A program made the translations under genes and the position numbers. Below the pieces are notes generated by a model. That model was not told the origin of the DNA. It searched no databases and saw nothing but the letters and a program-made list of their open reading frames with translations. This document shows positions 8,701-16,004 of a stretch of 22,349 nt of DNA, one piece after another (positions within the stretch are counted from its first letter, which is position 1; each line of letters opens with the position of its first letter). This DNA is from JAAFGT01 sp041485165 (lineage in GTDB: Bacteria > Acidobacteriota > Terriglobia > Acidiferrales > UBA7541), in NCBI GenBank assembly GCA_041485165.1, contig JBGPJC010000067.1:1-22349 (forward strand), read 5' to 3'.

Positions 8701-8964
8701 GCCCTTGGACTGGGCAGTGATAGTGTAGGTGCCGGCCTGCAGTGCCCCGATCTGGTAAACTCCGTCGTCACCCGCTGCCGTGTTGCGGGCGATACCGGTC
8801 GCCGAATTGGTGGCGGTTACCGCAGCCTTGGGGATGACCCCGCCGGAACTGTCGGTGATGCGCCCGCCCAGGGTAGCGGTCACAGTCTGTGCCGCCGCCG
8901 GGACGTTGACACACAACAACAAAAGAATAAGGCCTGCACAGGCCTTAAAGCATGCACACTTCAT
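5704..8964 (-). CDS. Oar-like TonB-dependent outer-membrane receptor
   Basis: 1086-residue outer-membrane protein. Seen: a signal peptide (residues 1 to about 25, a run of Leu/Ile ending NVPAAAQ), a carboxypeptidase-regulatory-like beta-sandwich (about 28-112, with GGRITDSSGGVIPKAAV and GVYQIGALQAGTYTITA), then a plug domain containing RQIENLPVNGRQFIDFALL (142-160) and GGVINIITRSGTNEWHGS. A long beta-barrel follows with alternating aromatic strands and a C-terminal ALRFSF ending in the Phe needed for BAM insertion. This domain order is that of the large Oar/OmpA-related TonB receptors common in Acidobacteriota. ATG 8964 is chosen because AAGGGAGAA lies about 8-10 nt upstream and it starts the signal peptide; ATG-less extension to 8991 is unlikely. 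It has its own promoter (9021-9049) and terminator (5672-5697), so it is monocistronic. Ligand unknown; peptides or oligosaccharides are plausible. Confidence 0.9.
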   Translation of the reverse strand: MKCACFKACAGLILLLLCVNVPAAAQTVTATLGGRITDSSGGVIPKAAVTATNSATGIARNTAAGDDGVYQIGALQAGTYTITAQSKGFKNQAKSVVLQVGQVATLDFSLEVGEIRQQVTVEATSEVTEPTRTQVSTVIQARQIENLPVNGRQFIDFALLSPAVQIGDTTSGSTDVIVEPVTKLSFAGQNIHYNFIAVDGADDISTVSGIQRATPPQDSVREFRVVNTSYSTEFGRAVGGVINIITRSGTNEWHGSVYDYFRNNKMDAKSILQAPGLNVLRQNQFGAAIGGPIKKDRTFLYANYEGQRRAESPFYNSVVLANSQPNAANPGGLSNIDNVKVNIFHLPAEPKGLNVLRTGDTDNGFIRLDHNINDRQNLTVRYFVTDGRYTNQSPLNDGFDLPSAFKNNFFRDQSLVGNLTSLFSSKVVNEARVQYAHRSFDFPVVTTQPHLEVGNTFTTGVNRGNPDFYKEDRFELVDNVTLNLGRHTTSFGGNFNLVRTTESFPLFYPFEADFGSLQAFLGTDGAAGCPVNVQCPDPFVIFFERVTAPTFTEPTLATSVYQGGAISSAIRNQEKATIDHTYNGFYVQDKWRASNRMTVNFGLRWEFETWPKELLNNQYNNFDPRAGIAYNIGTKRNVVVRVGAGLFHGIIPSPLLLAQKPCCAGLAKYPGRDSVLNDANSNNLLWAFASSPFINNLALSALLPAPPATTANYPDSAPLGFCPGGVIAGCGFLGPSTVVRFDKTHQNPYGIQSSLSLEFDPLKDTTVSVTYLRVKGVHLGSFYNVNQPLPSAQVFVHNSKGVGGCKNVYYAPFTFALAPSAQCTGTYPVTPSVAVPNGPFPGTGCINQGLPCAANFAIYFEAASRWRSNYDGLLVNVSKRFSHHFSYGISYTWSKGIDDGPNPSFVLIPQDTLNFRAERALSADDVRHRFVGNAVLSTPATANMFIRDFDFGIILTLQSPQHFTKFSGSDTNGDIFGTNDRVGLENRDTFRGDTLQSVDLRLSRSFKIGDKKNLQFIAEAFNLLNTVNIRFFNTAYGSADFCNVTPVPAACGAGPFFKEGSPNPNYGTPRAVFNPRQIQIALRFSF
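8928..8947. repeat. Inverted repeat inside the receptor's signal-peptide codons
   Basis: TAAGGCCTG (8928-8936) and CAGGCCTTA (8939-8947) form a perfect 9-bp inverted repeat with only CA between. In the minus-strand mRNA it covers codons 6-13, just after the start codon. Confidence 0.5.
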
Positions 8965-9020
8965 CGCGATTTTCTCCCTTGAAGGCTCCACCCCAGTTCG
9001 GAGCTACTCCAGCAATCGTA

Positions 9021-9049
9021 ATTTCACTTTCAAACCAAACATTTGTCAA
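9021..9049 (-). promoter_or_regulatory. Sigma-70-type promoter of the TonB-dependent receptor
   Basis: On the minus strand a perfect -35 TTGACA (9044-9049) is followed after 17 bases by TGAAAT (9021-9026), 4 of 6 matches to TATAAT. This would give a leader of roughly 50 nt before the ATG at 8964. Spacing and position are good; the -10 box is only moderate. Confidence 0.55.
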
Positions 9050-9239
9050 GGCATATCCCATAGATTGACGGTCTGTTTGCCAACCTGGATTCGGCTGGGG
9101 AAGGCGAGCAGCATGTCAGGTCGCCGGCCGGGTAACCTGCTCCAACCCCTCTTATCGCAAAGTGAATCGCCTTTCCGATTGGAAAATGGCTATGCTGATT
9201 AATCATTTGACACTAAGATTGGGTGCTCTGGGGTGGCGG

Positions 9240-11123
9240 ATGAGGGACCTTCGAAAAACCTTGTGGTGGAGTGTGGTCATCGTCCTGTTCGGGCCGCTCT
9301 ATCTGGCGGCTCAGGGCACCACGACGCAAATAGCCGGCGGTACAGGGACCAGCCAGGCTTTCGGCACAGCCAGTATGGTTGTGAATATCCGGCTCCCCAA
9401 TGAGGAGCCCCTGCCGGTCACAGCCACGGTACGGCTGACTGTCCCCAGCGCCAAGTACGACGCCTCGACGCCCTCCGCACAGAAGTCCCATGCCGAATTC
9501 AAGAATCTGCCCCTGGGAAGTTATGCGCTGGAAGTTTCCGCCCCCGGCTACGCCACCGTGCAACTCGGTGGAGAGCTCGTCGAGCCCGGCAAAACGGTCC
9601 TGATGAACGTTTATCTGCGTACCATTTCGAAGGAAGCGGCCCCCTCAGGCACCTGGGTCCCTGCCCTGCCCGCTCGGATCAACAAAGACTTTGGCAAGGC
9701 GGTGGACGCGATTCGCGCCGGCAAGCTCACCGAGGCGGATAAGTACGTCCATTCCATCATGCACTCGGCCCCCGGGCATCCCGAAGTCAATTACATGGCC
9801 GGGGTCTACTACTACCTCCTGTCGAAACCGTCCATCGCCCAGTCTCTTTTCCTGCAGGCCGCCTACCTGAACCCCGACTCGGATTCTGCCGCCCGGGCGC
9901 TCGGAGGCTTGCTTTATCGCCAGAAGAACTATGTATGGGCGGCGCGAGCATTCGAGAGCGCGCTGGCGGCGCGCCCGAATTCCTGGGACCTGGAGTGGGC
10001 CCTGGCCAGCACTGCTTTCCAGATGCAGGATTACCAGCAGACGCGCGTACACGCCGGCCGCGCGCTGGCCCTGGGGGGAAGCCTGGCCCCGCAGGTGGAG
10101 CTGCTGGCAGCGTTTGCCGACGCCAAATTGCGCAACTGGGCGCCGGCCCGTGAGGGAGCCAAGTTATTCCTGCAACACGCGCCGAAATCGGCGCTGGCCC
10201 CCACCGCGGAAGAAATCGTGCGCGGCGCCAGTGTCCAGGAGACATTTTTCGCCGGCCTCGAGCAGCCCTTTGCCCCGCCCATCGAGCGCTTCCAGGCCAC
10301 ACTGGTCACGCTGGATATGTTCGAGCCGCGCGTTCCGGCACGACTGTGGGCTCCGCCGGATGTGGCCGATGAGACTCCGCCGGTCGCGGCAGGCGTGACA
10401 TGCTCCGCGGAAAAACTTCTGGCCCAAGCCGGAAAGAATATGCAGAGGCTCACCCACGAGATGGGGCAGATTGGGGCCACGGAGGAGATCGAGCAAGCTG
10501 AGTTGGACGGCGTGGGCAACGCCACAAAGGTGGCCAAGATTCACACCCGCTATCTGGCTGAGGTGCGCGAGATGCGCCAGAACGACCTGAGCGTGGAGGA
10601 GTACCGCGAGAGCGACGTCCCCAGTCCGACCAAAGGCTCGGCCCCGATGTCTCACGGGTTGGTCGCCCTGGCGCTCATCTTTCATCCCAAATACGTTTCC
10701 GACTTCGATATGAAATGTGAAGGATTGGGCCAGTGGAACGGACGTCCCGCCTGGCAGGTCTACTTCCAGCAGCGCCGGGACAAGGAAGCCCGCATCCGCG
10801 TTTACAAGGCCGAGGCGCAGGTCTTTCCTGTCCAGCTCCGCGGACGCGCCTGGATGGACCAGAATAACGGTGAGATCCTCCGCGTCGAAACCGACCTGGT
10901 TGAGCCGATCGTCCCTCTCCGCCTGGAGCAGGAACATCTGATCGTGGATTATGGCGAAGTCGTCTTCCAGCAGGGGAGGAGCCGCTTCTGGCTTCCCTCC
11001 ACTGCCGAGCTCTACATTCACTTCCGTGGCAAGCTTTTCCGCGTGCGGCACAAGCTCGAGAAATATGTTCTCTTCTCCGTGGATACCAAGACGGACATCA
11101 AGGCACCCAAAGAGCCGCAATAG
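9240..11123 (+). CDS. Secreted TPR protein with a carboxypeptidase-regulatory-like N-terminal domain
   Basis: 627 residues from ATG 9240. Seen: a signal peptide (1 to about 24; RDLRK then a hydrophobic stretch ending LYLAAQ), a beta-sandwich (about 44-127) with EFKNLPLGSYALEVSAPGY, typical of CarboxypepD_reg/DUF4198-type domains, then helical TPR-like repeats (about 147-320; for example AGKLTEADKYVHSI, NYVWAARAFESALAARPNS). A C-terminal beta-rich domain (about 350-627) has RGRAWMDQNNGEILRVETD and a LolA-like look. The protein is likely exported to the periplasm or outer membrane. The start is uncertain: the frame is open to GTG 9162, with ATGs at 9186 and 9192, but only 9240 gives a clean signal peptide (preceded by GGGGTGG). 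It sits divergent from one TonB receptor and 229 bases before another, suggesting a joint role in handling an extracellular ligand. The exact function is not known. Confidence 0.75.
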   Translation: MRDLRKTLWWSVVIVLFGPLYLAAQGTTTQIAGGTGTSQAFGTASMVVNIRLPNEEPLPVTATVRLTVPSAKYDASTPSAQKSHAEFKNLPLGSYALEVSAPGYATVQLGGELVEPGKTVLMNVYLRTISKEAAPSGTWVPALPARINKDFGKAVDAIRAGKLTEADKYVHSIMHSAPGHPEVNYMAGVYYYLLSKPSIAQSLFLQAAYLNPDSDSAARALGGLLYRQKNYVWAARAFESALAARPNSWDLEWALASTAFQMQDYQQTRVHAGRALALGGSLAPQVELLAAFADAKLRNWAPAREGAKLFLQHAPKSALAPTAEEIVRGASVQETFFAGLEQPFAPPIERFQATLVTLDMFEPRVPARLWAPPDVADETPPVAAGVTCSAEKLLAQAGKNMQRLTHEMGQIGATEEIEQAELDGVGNATKVAKIHTRYLAEVREMRQNDLSVEEYRESDVPSPTKGSAPMSHGLVALALIFHPKYVSDFDMKCEGLGQWNGRPAWQVYFQQRRDKEARIRVYKAEAQVFPVQLRGRAWMDQNNGEILRVETDLVEPIVPLRLEQEHLIVDYGEVVFQQGRSRFWLPSTAELYIHFRGKLFRVRHKLEKYVLFSVDTKTDIKAPKEPQ

Positions 11124-11352
11124 TTCACGACGACCCTGTGCCTGTTGCTGCAAGCTGGTCCCCTTTCATCTCCGGGGGGTCTCTTCCGGGAACTCGCCAG
11201 GCCTCGCTGCCGAATTCCATGTGCTAACCTTAAGGCAGAGTGGCCTCCGGGAGCGCCGGCCGGCATCTCCGGCGTCAGGAGTTGGTATCTTACGATTGGC
11301 TGTAACGCCGTAGCGCTTTGAACAGTCGTAATTCTTCGGGAGACCGGGTGAG

Positions 11353-14300
11353 ATGAATCGTTCCAGTTTGACGTGGGGAAGTCAGTTCGCCTCCATCGGC
11401 TCGTTGCTGTGCCTTTGCATGGCCATTGGCCTGTTTGCGGCTGCGGCCGTGGCACAGATCCCCCAGGGCACTCTGGCGGGAGTGGTGGTGGATTCCTCCG
11501 GAGGACGTGTCCCCGGCGCGATAGTAATTGTGGAAAAAATCAATTCGCCGCTGGTGCGCAGCACGAAATCGAACGCGCTGGGAGAATTTCGCGTCGGGCC
11601 GCTCGAGCCCGGTGAATACCGCGTAATCGTTGACGCCGGCGGCTTCGCCAAATTCACGACAACAGTTACTGTCGCGGTCAGCTCGACACCGACACTGCAT
11701 GTCACCCTGCTGCCGCAGACGCGCGTCGAGCAGGTGCGCGTCGAAGGAAAAGAAACGACGCTCTCTTCGCAGCCGCTGGAAACCACCAGCAGCGTGCAAA
11801 AGAATGTCATCTTCGCCGGCGACCTGGAATCCGTGCCGCTGGCCGCGCGCAGTTTTGCGAACATCGCCTACCTGGCGCCGATGACCGCACCGGTCGAGCC
11901 CTCCGACCCCACCAAGGCGCGCATCACCGCAGTTTCCTTTGCCGGCAGCTCCGGGCTGAACGTGGATCTTTCCGTGGACGGCGGCGACAACAACGACGAT
12001 TGGATCGGCGGCTTCCTGCAGAACTATTCGCCGGAAGCGATCCAGGAGTTTGCCGTGCGCACGGCGCAGTTCGACGCCGACACCTCGCGCACCAACGGCG
12101 GCTCGATCATCATCTCCAGCCGGCGCGGAGGAGACAACTGGCACGGCGGGCTGGCGGCCTACATTCGCAACAGCGCTCTCAATGCGCGCAATCCGCTGGA
12201 TAACCCCGCTCCCGAACCCAAGCAGCCGTTCTCGCGCTACAACGGTGTGGCTACGCTGGGCGGACCGCTGGTCAAGGACAAGCTGTGGTTCTTCTCCTCG
12301 TTCGAATATATTGATGAAAATGCCAGCGTCTCCTACAGCTCCAACAGCCTGAACGAGTTCAATTCCCTTTCGCAACTGGCCTCGAGCGGGGCCATCAACA
12401 GTGCCGTAAGCCAGGTGATGGCTTCCGGCGCCCTGGGAGGATTGATTCCGGGGGCCGTGAATTCGATCAGCGTGCCCAGCTCGGTGGGCGTGCCCTTCCG
12501 CGATGCCTTGTTTTCCACGCGCGTGGATTGGGCGCAGTCTTCGCGCTCACACTGGTTTTTGCGCGGGTCGCTGGACCGCTATCGCACCGAGAACGCCCTG
12601 GTGCAGCAGGCCTCGCTGCCCTCCACCGGCGCCACCACCGTCTCCAACTACTACAGCATCCTGGTCAACCAGCAATACCAGTTCAGTCAGAGCTGGCTGG
12701 GCTCGCTGACCCTGCAGGCCAACAGCTTCCACCTCACGCAGACGCGGAACTCCAGCTTGGGGCTGGCGCTGGCGTTTCCGGTCAGCTCGACTTTCCACAC
12801 CATCTCGGGCTTCGAGACGTTTGGCGACAATCAGTTTGCCACGCCCATCACCGCTTTCCCGATTGAGCGCGACCAGCAGAAATACCAATTCCGCTACGAT
12901 CTCCACCGCTCCGGCGCCCGGCACGCTCTCGCCGCCGGCGTTAACTTTATCCACGAGCCGGTGCTGCGCGGGCGTCTGGCGGACAGCCCGGTGCTGCTGG
13001 TGGTCTTTCCCAATGATCCGAGTTTCTACCTCAACCCCGCGAACGCGGGCGCGTTCAACACCGACTTCACCGATCCAAACAACCAGACCATCGTGCCGCC
13101 GGGGGTGAGCGGGCGCTTCTCCCAAAGCCTCCGCCGGCTGGGCTTTTTCGCGCAGGATTCCTGGCGCGTGCATCCGCGTGTGACGCTCAACTACGGATTG
13201 CGCTACGACACCACGTTCGGACTTTTCCGCGCTTCGGGCCGCGAGCAGAACCAGAACCCCACGGTGATAGCCCTGGCCGCGCTGGGGACGCCGTTGCCGA
13301 TCCCCACGGGGATTCCCCACGATTACCGCGGCGCCGTCTCCCCGCGCCTGGGCGTCGCTTATGCCCCCGGCGATTCCGGGAAGATGGTGATCCGCGCCGG
13401 ATTTGGTCTCTACTACAACGACCTCGCCCAGAACGGCTGGGCGGAAGCCTTCCAGGCGGTGAACGGGACGCTGGGCGGGCCATCGTCGGTGATTGATGCG
13501 CGCTACCACACGCCTTATGCCATACAGGCCAGCGCGGGAGTCGAGCGCGAGCTGGGAAAGAATTGGCGCGTGAACGTCTTCTACGAGCACCAGCAGGGCG
13601 TGCACCAGTACCGCCGCTACCAATACATCAGCGGCATCTCGCTGCCGGCCGCAGCGCCGGATGTGTCCGTGTTCCGCACCGACAACCGCTCACGCTTCGA
13701 CGGCGTCTCGTTCGTCGTGCAGCACCGCTTCGCCAGCCGCTTCGACCTGACCGCGCACTACACCCTGGCCAAGGCGACCACGTTTGGCGCCACGGTGGGC
13801 GAGTTGTTCGACTATGTCAACGGCGTCTCCGACGCGCGCAACGCTTTTGGCCCCGGCGAGCACGGGCCGTCCGGAGAAGACATCCGCCACCGGCTGGTGA
13901 TTGTGGGACGCGTCGAGCTGCCCTGGAAATTCGAGGTCAGCACGCTATCGCAGTTCGAGAGCGCGCGGCCGTTTACCATTGGCACGCCCGTGGACGTCAC
14001 CGGCGACGGAGTGACCAGAAACGACCGCGTGGTGGTCAACGGCGTGCAGACTTCACTCGACCAGTTCCGCGGCACGCCTTTCTATCAGGTGGACCTGCGC
14101 ATCAGCCGTCCCGTCAAGATCGGCGAGCGCGTCACCGTCCAGCCCTTCGTCGAATTCTTTAACTTCTTCAACCGCGTGAATTCCGGAAACAACTACGTGG
14201 GAGATATCGGCGCGCTGAACCTGCCTCCCGGCCAACTCACCGATGTCACACGGATTTGTCTCGACGCGGCCTGCACCACCACCGCGCCGATCACCAGCCC

Positions 14301-14406
14301 CAACCAGTTGCGCAAACCGGCAGGCGCGCTGGGCGATTTCTTCGGCCCAGGGACCACGGTGGGGATTCCCTTCGCGGCGCAGTTCGGGATCCGGATCAGC
14401 TTCTAA
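11353..14406 (+). CDS. Oar-like TonB-dependent outer-membrane receptor, second copy
   Basis: 1017 residues. Seen: a signal peptide (about 1-35, hydrophobic core SLLCLCMAIGLFAAAAVAQ), a carboxypeptidase-regulatory-like domain (38-118; LAGVVVDSSGGRVPGAIV, GEFRVGPLEPGEYRVIVDAGGF), a plug domain (about 140-265; LESVPLAARSFANIAYLAP, DLSVDGGDNNDD, TNGGSIIISSRRGGDNWHG) and a beta-barrel ending in FGIRISF. It shares architecture with the minus-strand receptor, but the plug and barrel differ clearly, so these are diverged paralogues with probably different ligands. The Asp-rich DGGDNNDDW turn in the plug could hold a metal; that is inference. ATG 11353 is preceded by GGGAG (11338-11342) and GGGTG. It follows the TPR gene in the same direction after 229 bases. 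Confidence 0.9.
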   Translation: MNRSSLTWGSQFASIGSLLCLCMAIGLFAAAAVAQIPQGTLAGVVVDSSGGRVPGAIVIVEKINSPLVRSTKSNALGEFRVGPLEPGEYRVIVDAGGFAKFTTTVTVAVSSTPTLHVTLLPQTRVEQVRVEGKETTLSSQPLETTSSVQKNVIFAGDLESVPLAARSFANIAYLAPMTAPVEPSDPTKARITAVSFAGSSGLNVDLSVDGGDNNDDWIGGFLQNYSPEAIQEFAVRTAQFDADTSRTNGGSIIISSRRGGDNWHGGLAAYIRNSALNARNPLDNPAPEPKQPFSRYNGVATLGGPLVKDKLWFFSSFEYIDENASVSYSSNSLNEFNSLSQLASSGAINSAVSQVMASGALGGLIPGAVNSISVPSSVGVPFRDALFSTRVDWAQSSRSHWFLRGSLDRYRTENALVQQASLPSTGATTVSNYYSILVNQQYQFSQSWLGSLTLQANSFHLTQTRNSSLGLALAFPVSSTFHTISGFETFGDNQFATPITAFPIERDQQKYQFRYDLHRSGARHALAAGVNFIHEPVLRGRLADSPVLLVVFPNDPSFYLNPANAGAFNTDFTDPNNQTIVPPGVSGRFSQSLRRLGFFAQDSWRVHPRVTLNYGLRYDTTFGLFRASGREQNQNPTVIALAALGTPLPIPTGIPHDYRGAVSPRLGVAYAPGDSGKMVIRAGFGLYYNDLAQNGWAEAFQAVNGTLGGPSSVIDARYHTPYAIQASAGVERELGKNWRVNVFYEHQQGVHQYRRYQYISGISLPAAAPDVSVFRTDNRSRFDGVSFVVQHRFASRFDLTAHYTLAKATTFGATVGELFDYVNGVSDARNAFGPGEHGPSGEDIRHRLVIVGRVELPWKFEVSTLSQFESARPFTIGTPVDVTGDGVTRNDRVVVNGVQTSLDQFRGTPFYQVDLRISRPVKIGERVTVQPFVEFFNFFNRVNSGNNYVGDIGALNLPPGQLTDVTRICLDAACTTTAPITSPNQLRKPAGALGDFFGPGTTVGIPFAAQFGIRISF

Positions 14407-14430
14407 TTCCCTCCAGATACGCGAGTCGTT

Positions 14431-14622
14431 ATGAATGTTTGTTACGACTCGAAAACGAATACCCTGAGCATCATGCTCGAAGAAAATGTCGCCGTTGCGG
14501 AGAGCGGCGAAGATACATCAACTGTGTCGATATCTATCGTGATAGCCTGCGCAAGCAACACTTCGAGTGATAGGGTCCTCTTGGAGAAGCGATCGTGGCC
14601 GACAAATCACCCGGTCCGTTAG
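14431..14622 (+). pseudogene. DUF2283-like small protein, probably degraded
   Basis: A 63-residue frame whose first half, NVCYDSKTNTLSIMLEENVA (2-21) followed by VAESGED, matches the start of DUF2283 proteins (pattern: K.xYDxexDxLyIxl...xvaEsee). The second half does not continue the expected 'gvivdyDedGxivGiEil' pattern. Another frame over 14522-14569 reads VDIYRDSLRKQHFE, which fits slightly better, so a frameshift is likely. It overlaps the following gene by 28 bases and has no good ribosome binding site. The DUF2283 family has no settled function. I read this as a remnant; an intact small protein with a diverged C-terminus is the alternative. Confidence 0.4.
14583..14589 (+). promoter_or_regulatory. 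Ribosome binding site deciding a GTG start
   Basis: GGAGAAG lies 5 nt before the GTG at 14595 and supports this start for the transglycosylase-like gene. Confidence 0.6.
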
Positions 14623-15830
14623 ACCAAACGCAGAAGCCCGTCGTCGTGAAGGATGGCACTTCGCCCCAGGCAGCCGCCCCCAAGGCTGGACCCACAGGAG
14701 CCGCAGCCCCTTCTCCAACTCCCACCGTACTCAAAATCGAAATCACGGCCCCGAAACCCGCCACCATTTTTTCGATTACTGCGGAACCGAAAATGCCCGT
14801 GATCGAGGCCATTGCCACAATTGTTGGCGCTACCACCGATCCGACGGCAACCACATCCTTTGAATGGACAGCAAGGATTGTCTTCGATTCCGGAAAATGC
14901 CCTAGTGGGAAGAAAACGGGGGGAGGGACACGAACCACTGCCTCTCCGGATGTGACCAAGGCTGTAGTCGGTGGAAAATTTACGCCGGAGTTCACTCAAA
15001 TCCGTGGCGGAGATCTCACCCTTTCGGTGAAAGCCACCGTGGGCAACCAAGTGTTGGAGGCAAAGACCGATGGCCTGAAGATCCAAGGCACCAACCCGAG
15101 TACCTCCGTCGTGGTGGCGGCCCTGTCGGATGACACCCATCGCAAGATCGCCTGCCAGGAAAGCACAATGAAACAATTCCTGGCTGCCCCTGAGGAAGCT
15201 GGCGCGATTTATCCGTACTTCAGTGGAGACAAACTTCTAGGCGTGGGCATTTGTCAGCTTACCCGTCCAGCCCCCACCGATGACGAGATCTGGAGTTGGA
15301 AAGCCAATATTGAAGCAGGCGAGAAGTTGTACAAAGAAAAGAAGGGAACCGCGAAGTCCTATCCCAGAGATGTGAGGAATTCTGCGAAGTTTCAAGCCTT
15401 GGTCAAAAAGTATACCGACGGGCTGAAAGCGCCGGCCAAAGCTCCCGAGCCCGCGGCTAAGGCTCCCGACCCCGCCGCCAAGGCTCCTGCCCCCGGGGAC
15501 AAGGTTCCTGACCCCGCGGCCAAGGCTCCTGCCCCCGCGCCCAAGGTTCCTGTCCAGGTGACGGTCAAGGTTCCCGATTACACCGCTGAGGAATTGGAAG
15601 ACGACACCATCCGAGGCTTCAACGGCTATGCTGGAGCCGACGGTTTCGGCAACCCCTTGCATGAGTTCAGGATCCAGGTGGATAAGGATGGCGCTCTGGT
15701 GGTTGACGGCGATCCGACAACCGGGACGGTGAATGCCAAGTGGGAACGGGTCCCGGCCGCTGACCGGGGAACTTCGGGTGACCCTAGTTATGTGAGCAAT
15801 GTGAAGAAGAGATCGCCGCAATGCAAATAG
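14595..15830 (+). CDS. Ig-like plus lytic-transglycosylase-like protein with a Pro/Lys/Ala insertion
   Basis: 411 residues, no signal peptide or membrane helix. Order: a disordered Pro/Ala-rich start (1-43), an Ig-like beta-sandwich (about 46-168, with FEWTARIVFDSG and GGDLTLSVKATVG), then a lysozyme-like catalytic segment (about 172-278). The last carries IACQEST (catalytic Glu candidate E189), GVGICQLT (216-223, place of the GLMQ motif) and KANIEAGEKLYKEK (236-249, place of the N..aG..YL helix). A 50-residue (PAAKAPD)n stretch (279-328) follows. After it come DDTIRGFNGYAG (336-347), at the place of the AYNAG motif, and DPSYVSNVKK (396-405), like the closing 'eT.xYVxxV' helix of lytic transglycosylases. 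It would therefore cleave peptidoglycan with a domain split by a flexible insert. The gene uses more AT-rich codons than its neighbours, suggesting transfer. Without a signal peptide, export by a contractile or phage-like system, or cytoplasmic storage, is possible. Confidence 0.7.
   Translation: MADKSPGPLDQTQKPVVVKDGTSPQAAAPKAGPTGAAAPSPTPTVLKIEITAPKPATIFSITAEPKMPVIEAIATIVGATTDPTATTSFEWTARIVFDSGKCPSGKKTGGGTRTTASPDVTKAVVGGKFTPEFTQIRGGDLTLSVKATVGNQVLEAKTDGLKIQGTNPSTSVVVAALSDDTHRKIACQESTMKQFLAAPEEAGAIYPYFSGDKLLGVGICQLTRPAPTDDEIWSWKANIEAGEKLYKEKKGTAKSYPRDVRNSAKFQALVKKYTDGLKAPAKAPEPAAKAPDPAAKAPAPGDKVPDPAAKAPAPAPKVPVQVTVKVPDYTAEELEDDTIRGFNGYAGADGFGNPLHEFRIQVDKDGALVVDGDPTTGTVNAKWERVPAADRGTSGDPSYVSNVKKRSPQCK
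15429..15578 (+). repeat. 21-nt coding repeat encoding PAAKAPD units
   Basis: About seven degenerate 7-residue units (PAAKAPE/D, PGDKVPD, PAPKVPV and so on) inside the transglycosylase-like gene, residues 279-328. The DNA is repetitive too (CCCGCGGCCAAGGCTCCTG-like), so unit number may vary between strains. Confidence 0.8.
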
Positions 15831-15931
15831 TTGGCGCGTAGCCCCCTCTATCCCGTAATTCTTTTCTCCTTTCGACAGCAGACGACACCAGTCGAATCGC
15901 GCCGCGTCAGTTCACAGTGAGATTGACGTTT

Positions 15932-15950
15932 CGAGGGTGCGCCACCCTCG
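15932..15950. repeat. Hairpin between convergent genes
   Basis: CGAGGGTG (15932-15939) pairs perfectly with CACCCTCG (15943-15950) around a 3-nt loop, in the 174-base gap between two convergent genes. There is no T-tract on either side, so it is a poor intrinsic terminator. It may be a dispersed repeat or a stem that protects the mRNA ends. Confidence 0.5.
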
Positions 15951-16004
15951 CCATAGCTAGGATGGGCTGTCGGCCCCGATGCTTCCCAAGGAATTGATGC
16001 GTTG

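Noticed and set aside
7930..8982. A 350-codon plus-strand frame opposite the receptor
   Set aside because: Antisense to the conserved plug domain of the TonB receptor; no domain signature.
9061..9239. Promoter for the plus-strand TPR gene (TTGACG at 9065, TTGACA at 9208)
   Set aside because: Neither box has a convincing -10 at 16-18 bases, and the second lies too close to the start codon.
11250..11280. Terminator between the TPR gene and the second receptor
   Set aside because: A 6-bp CGCCGG/CCGGCG stem with a 9-base loop and no T-tract; too weak to call.
12547..13623. A 358-codon minus-strand frame
   Set aside because: Antisense to the second receptor barrel; composition typical of a shadow frame.
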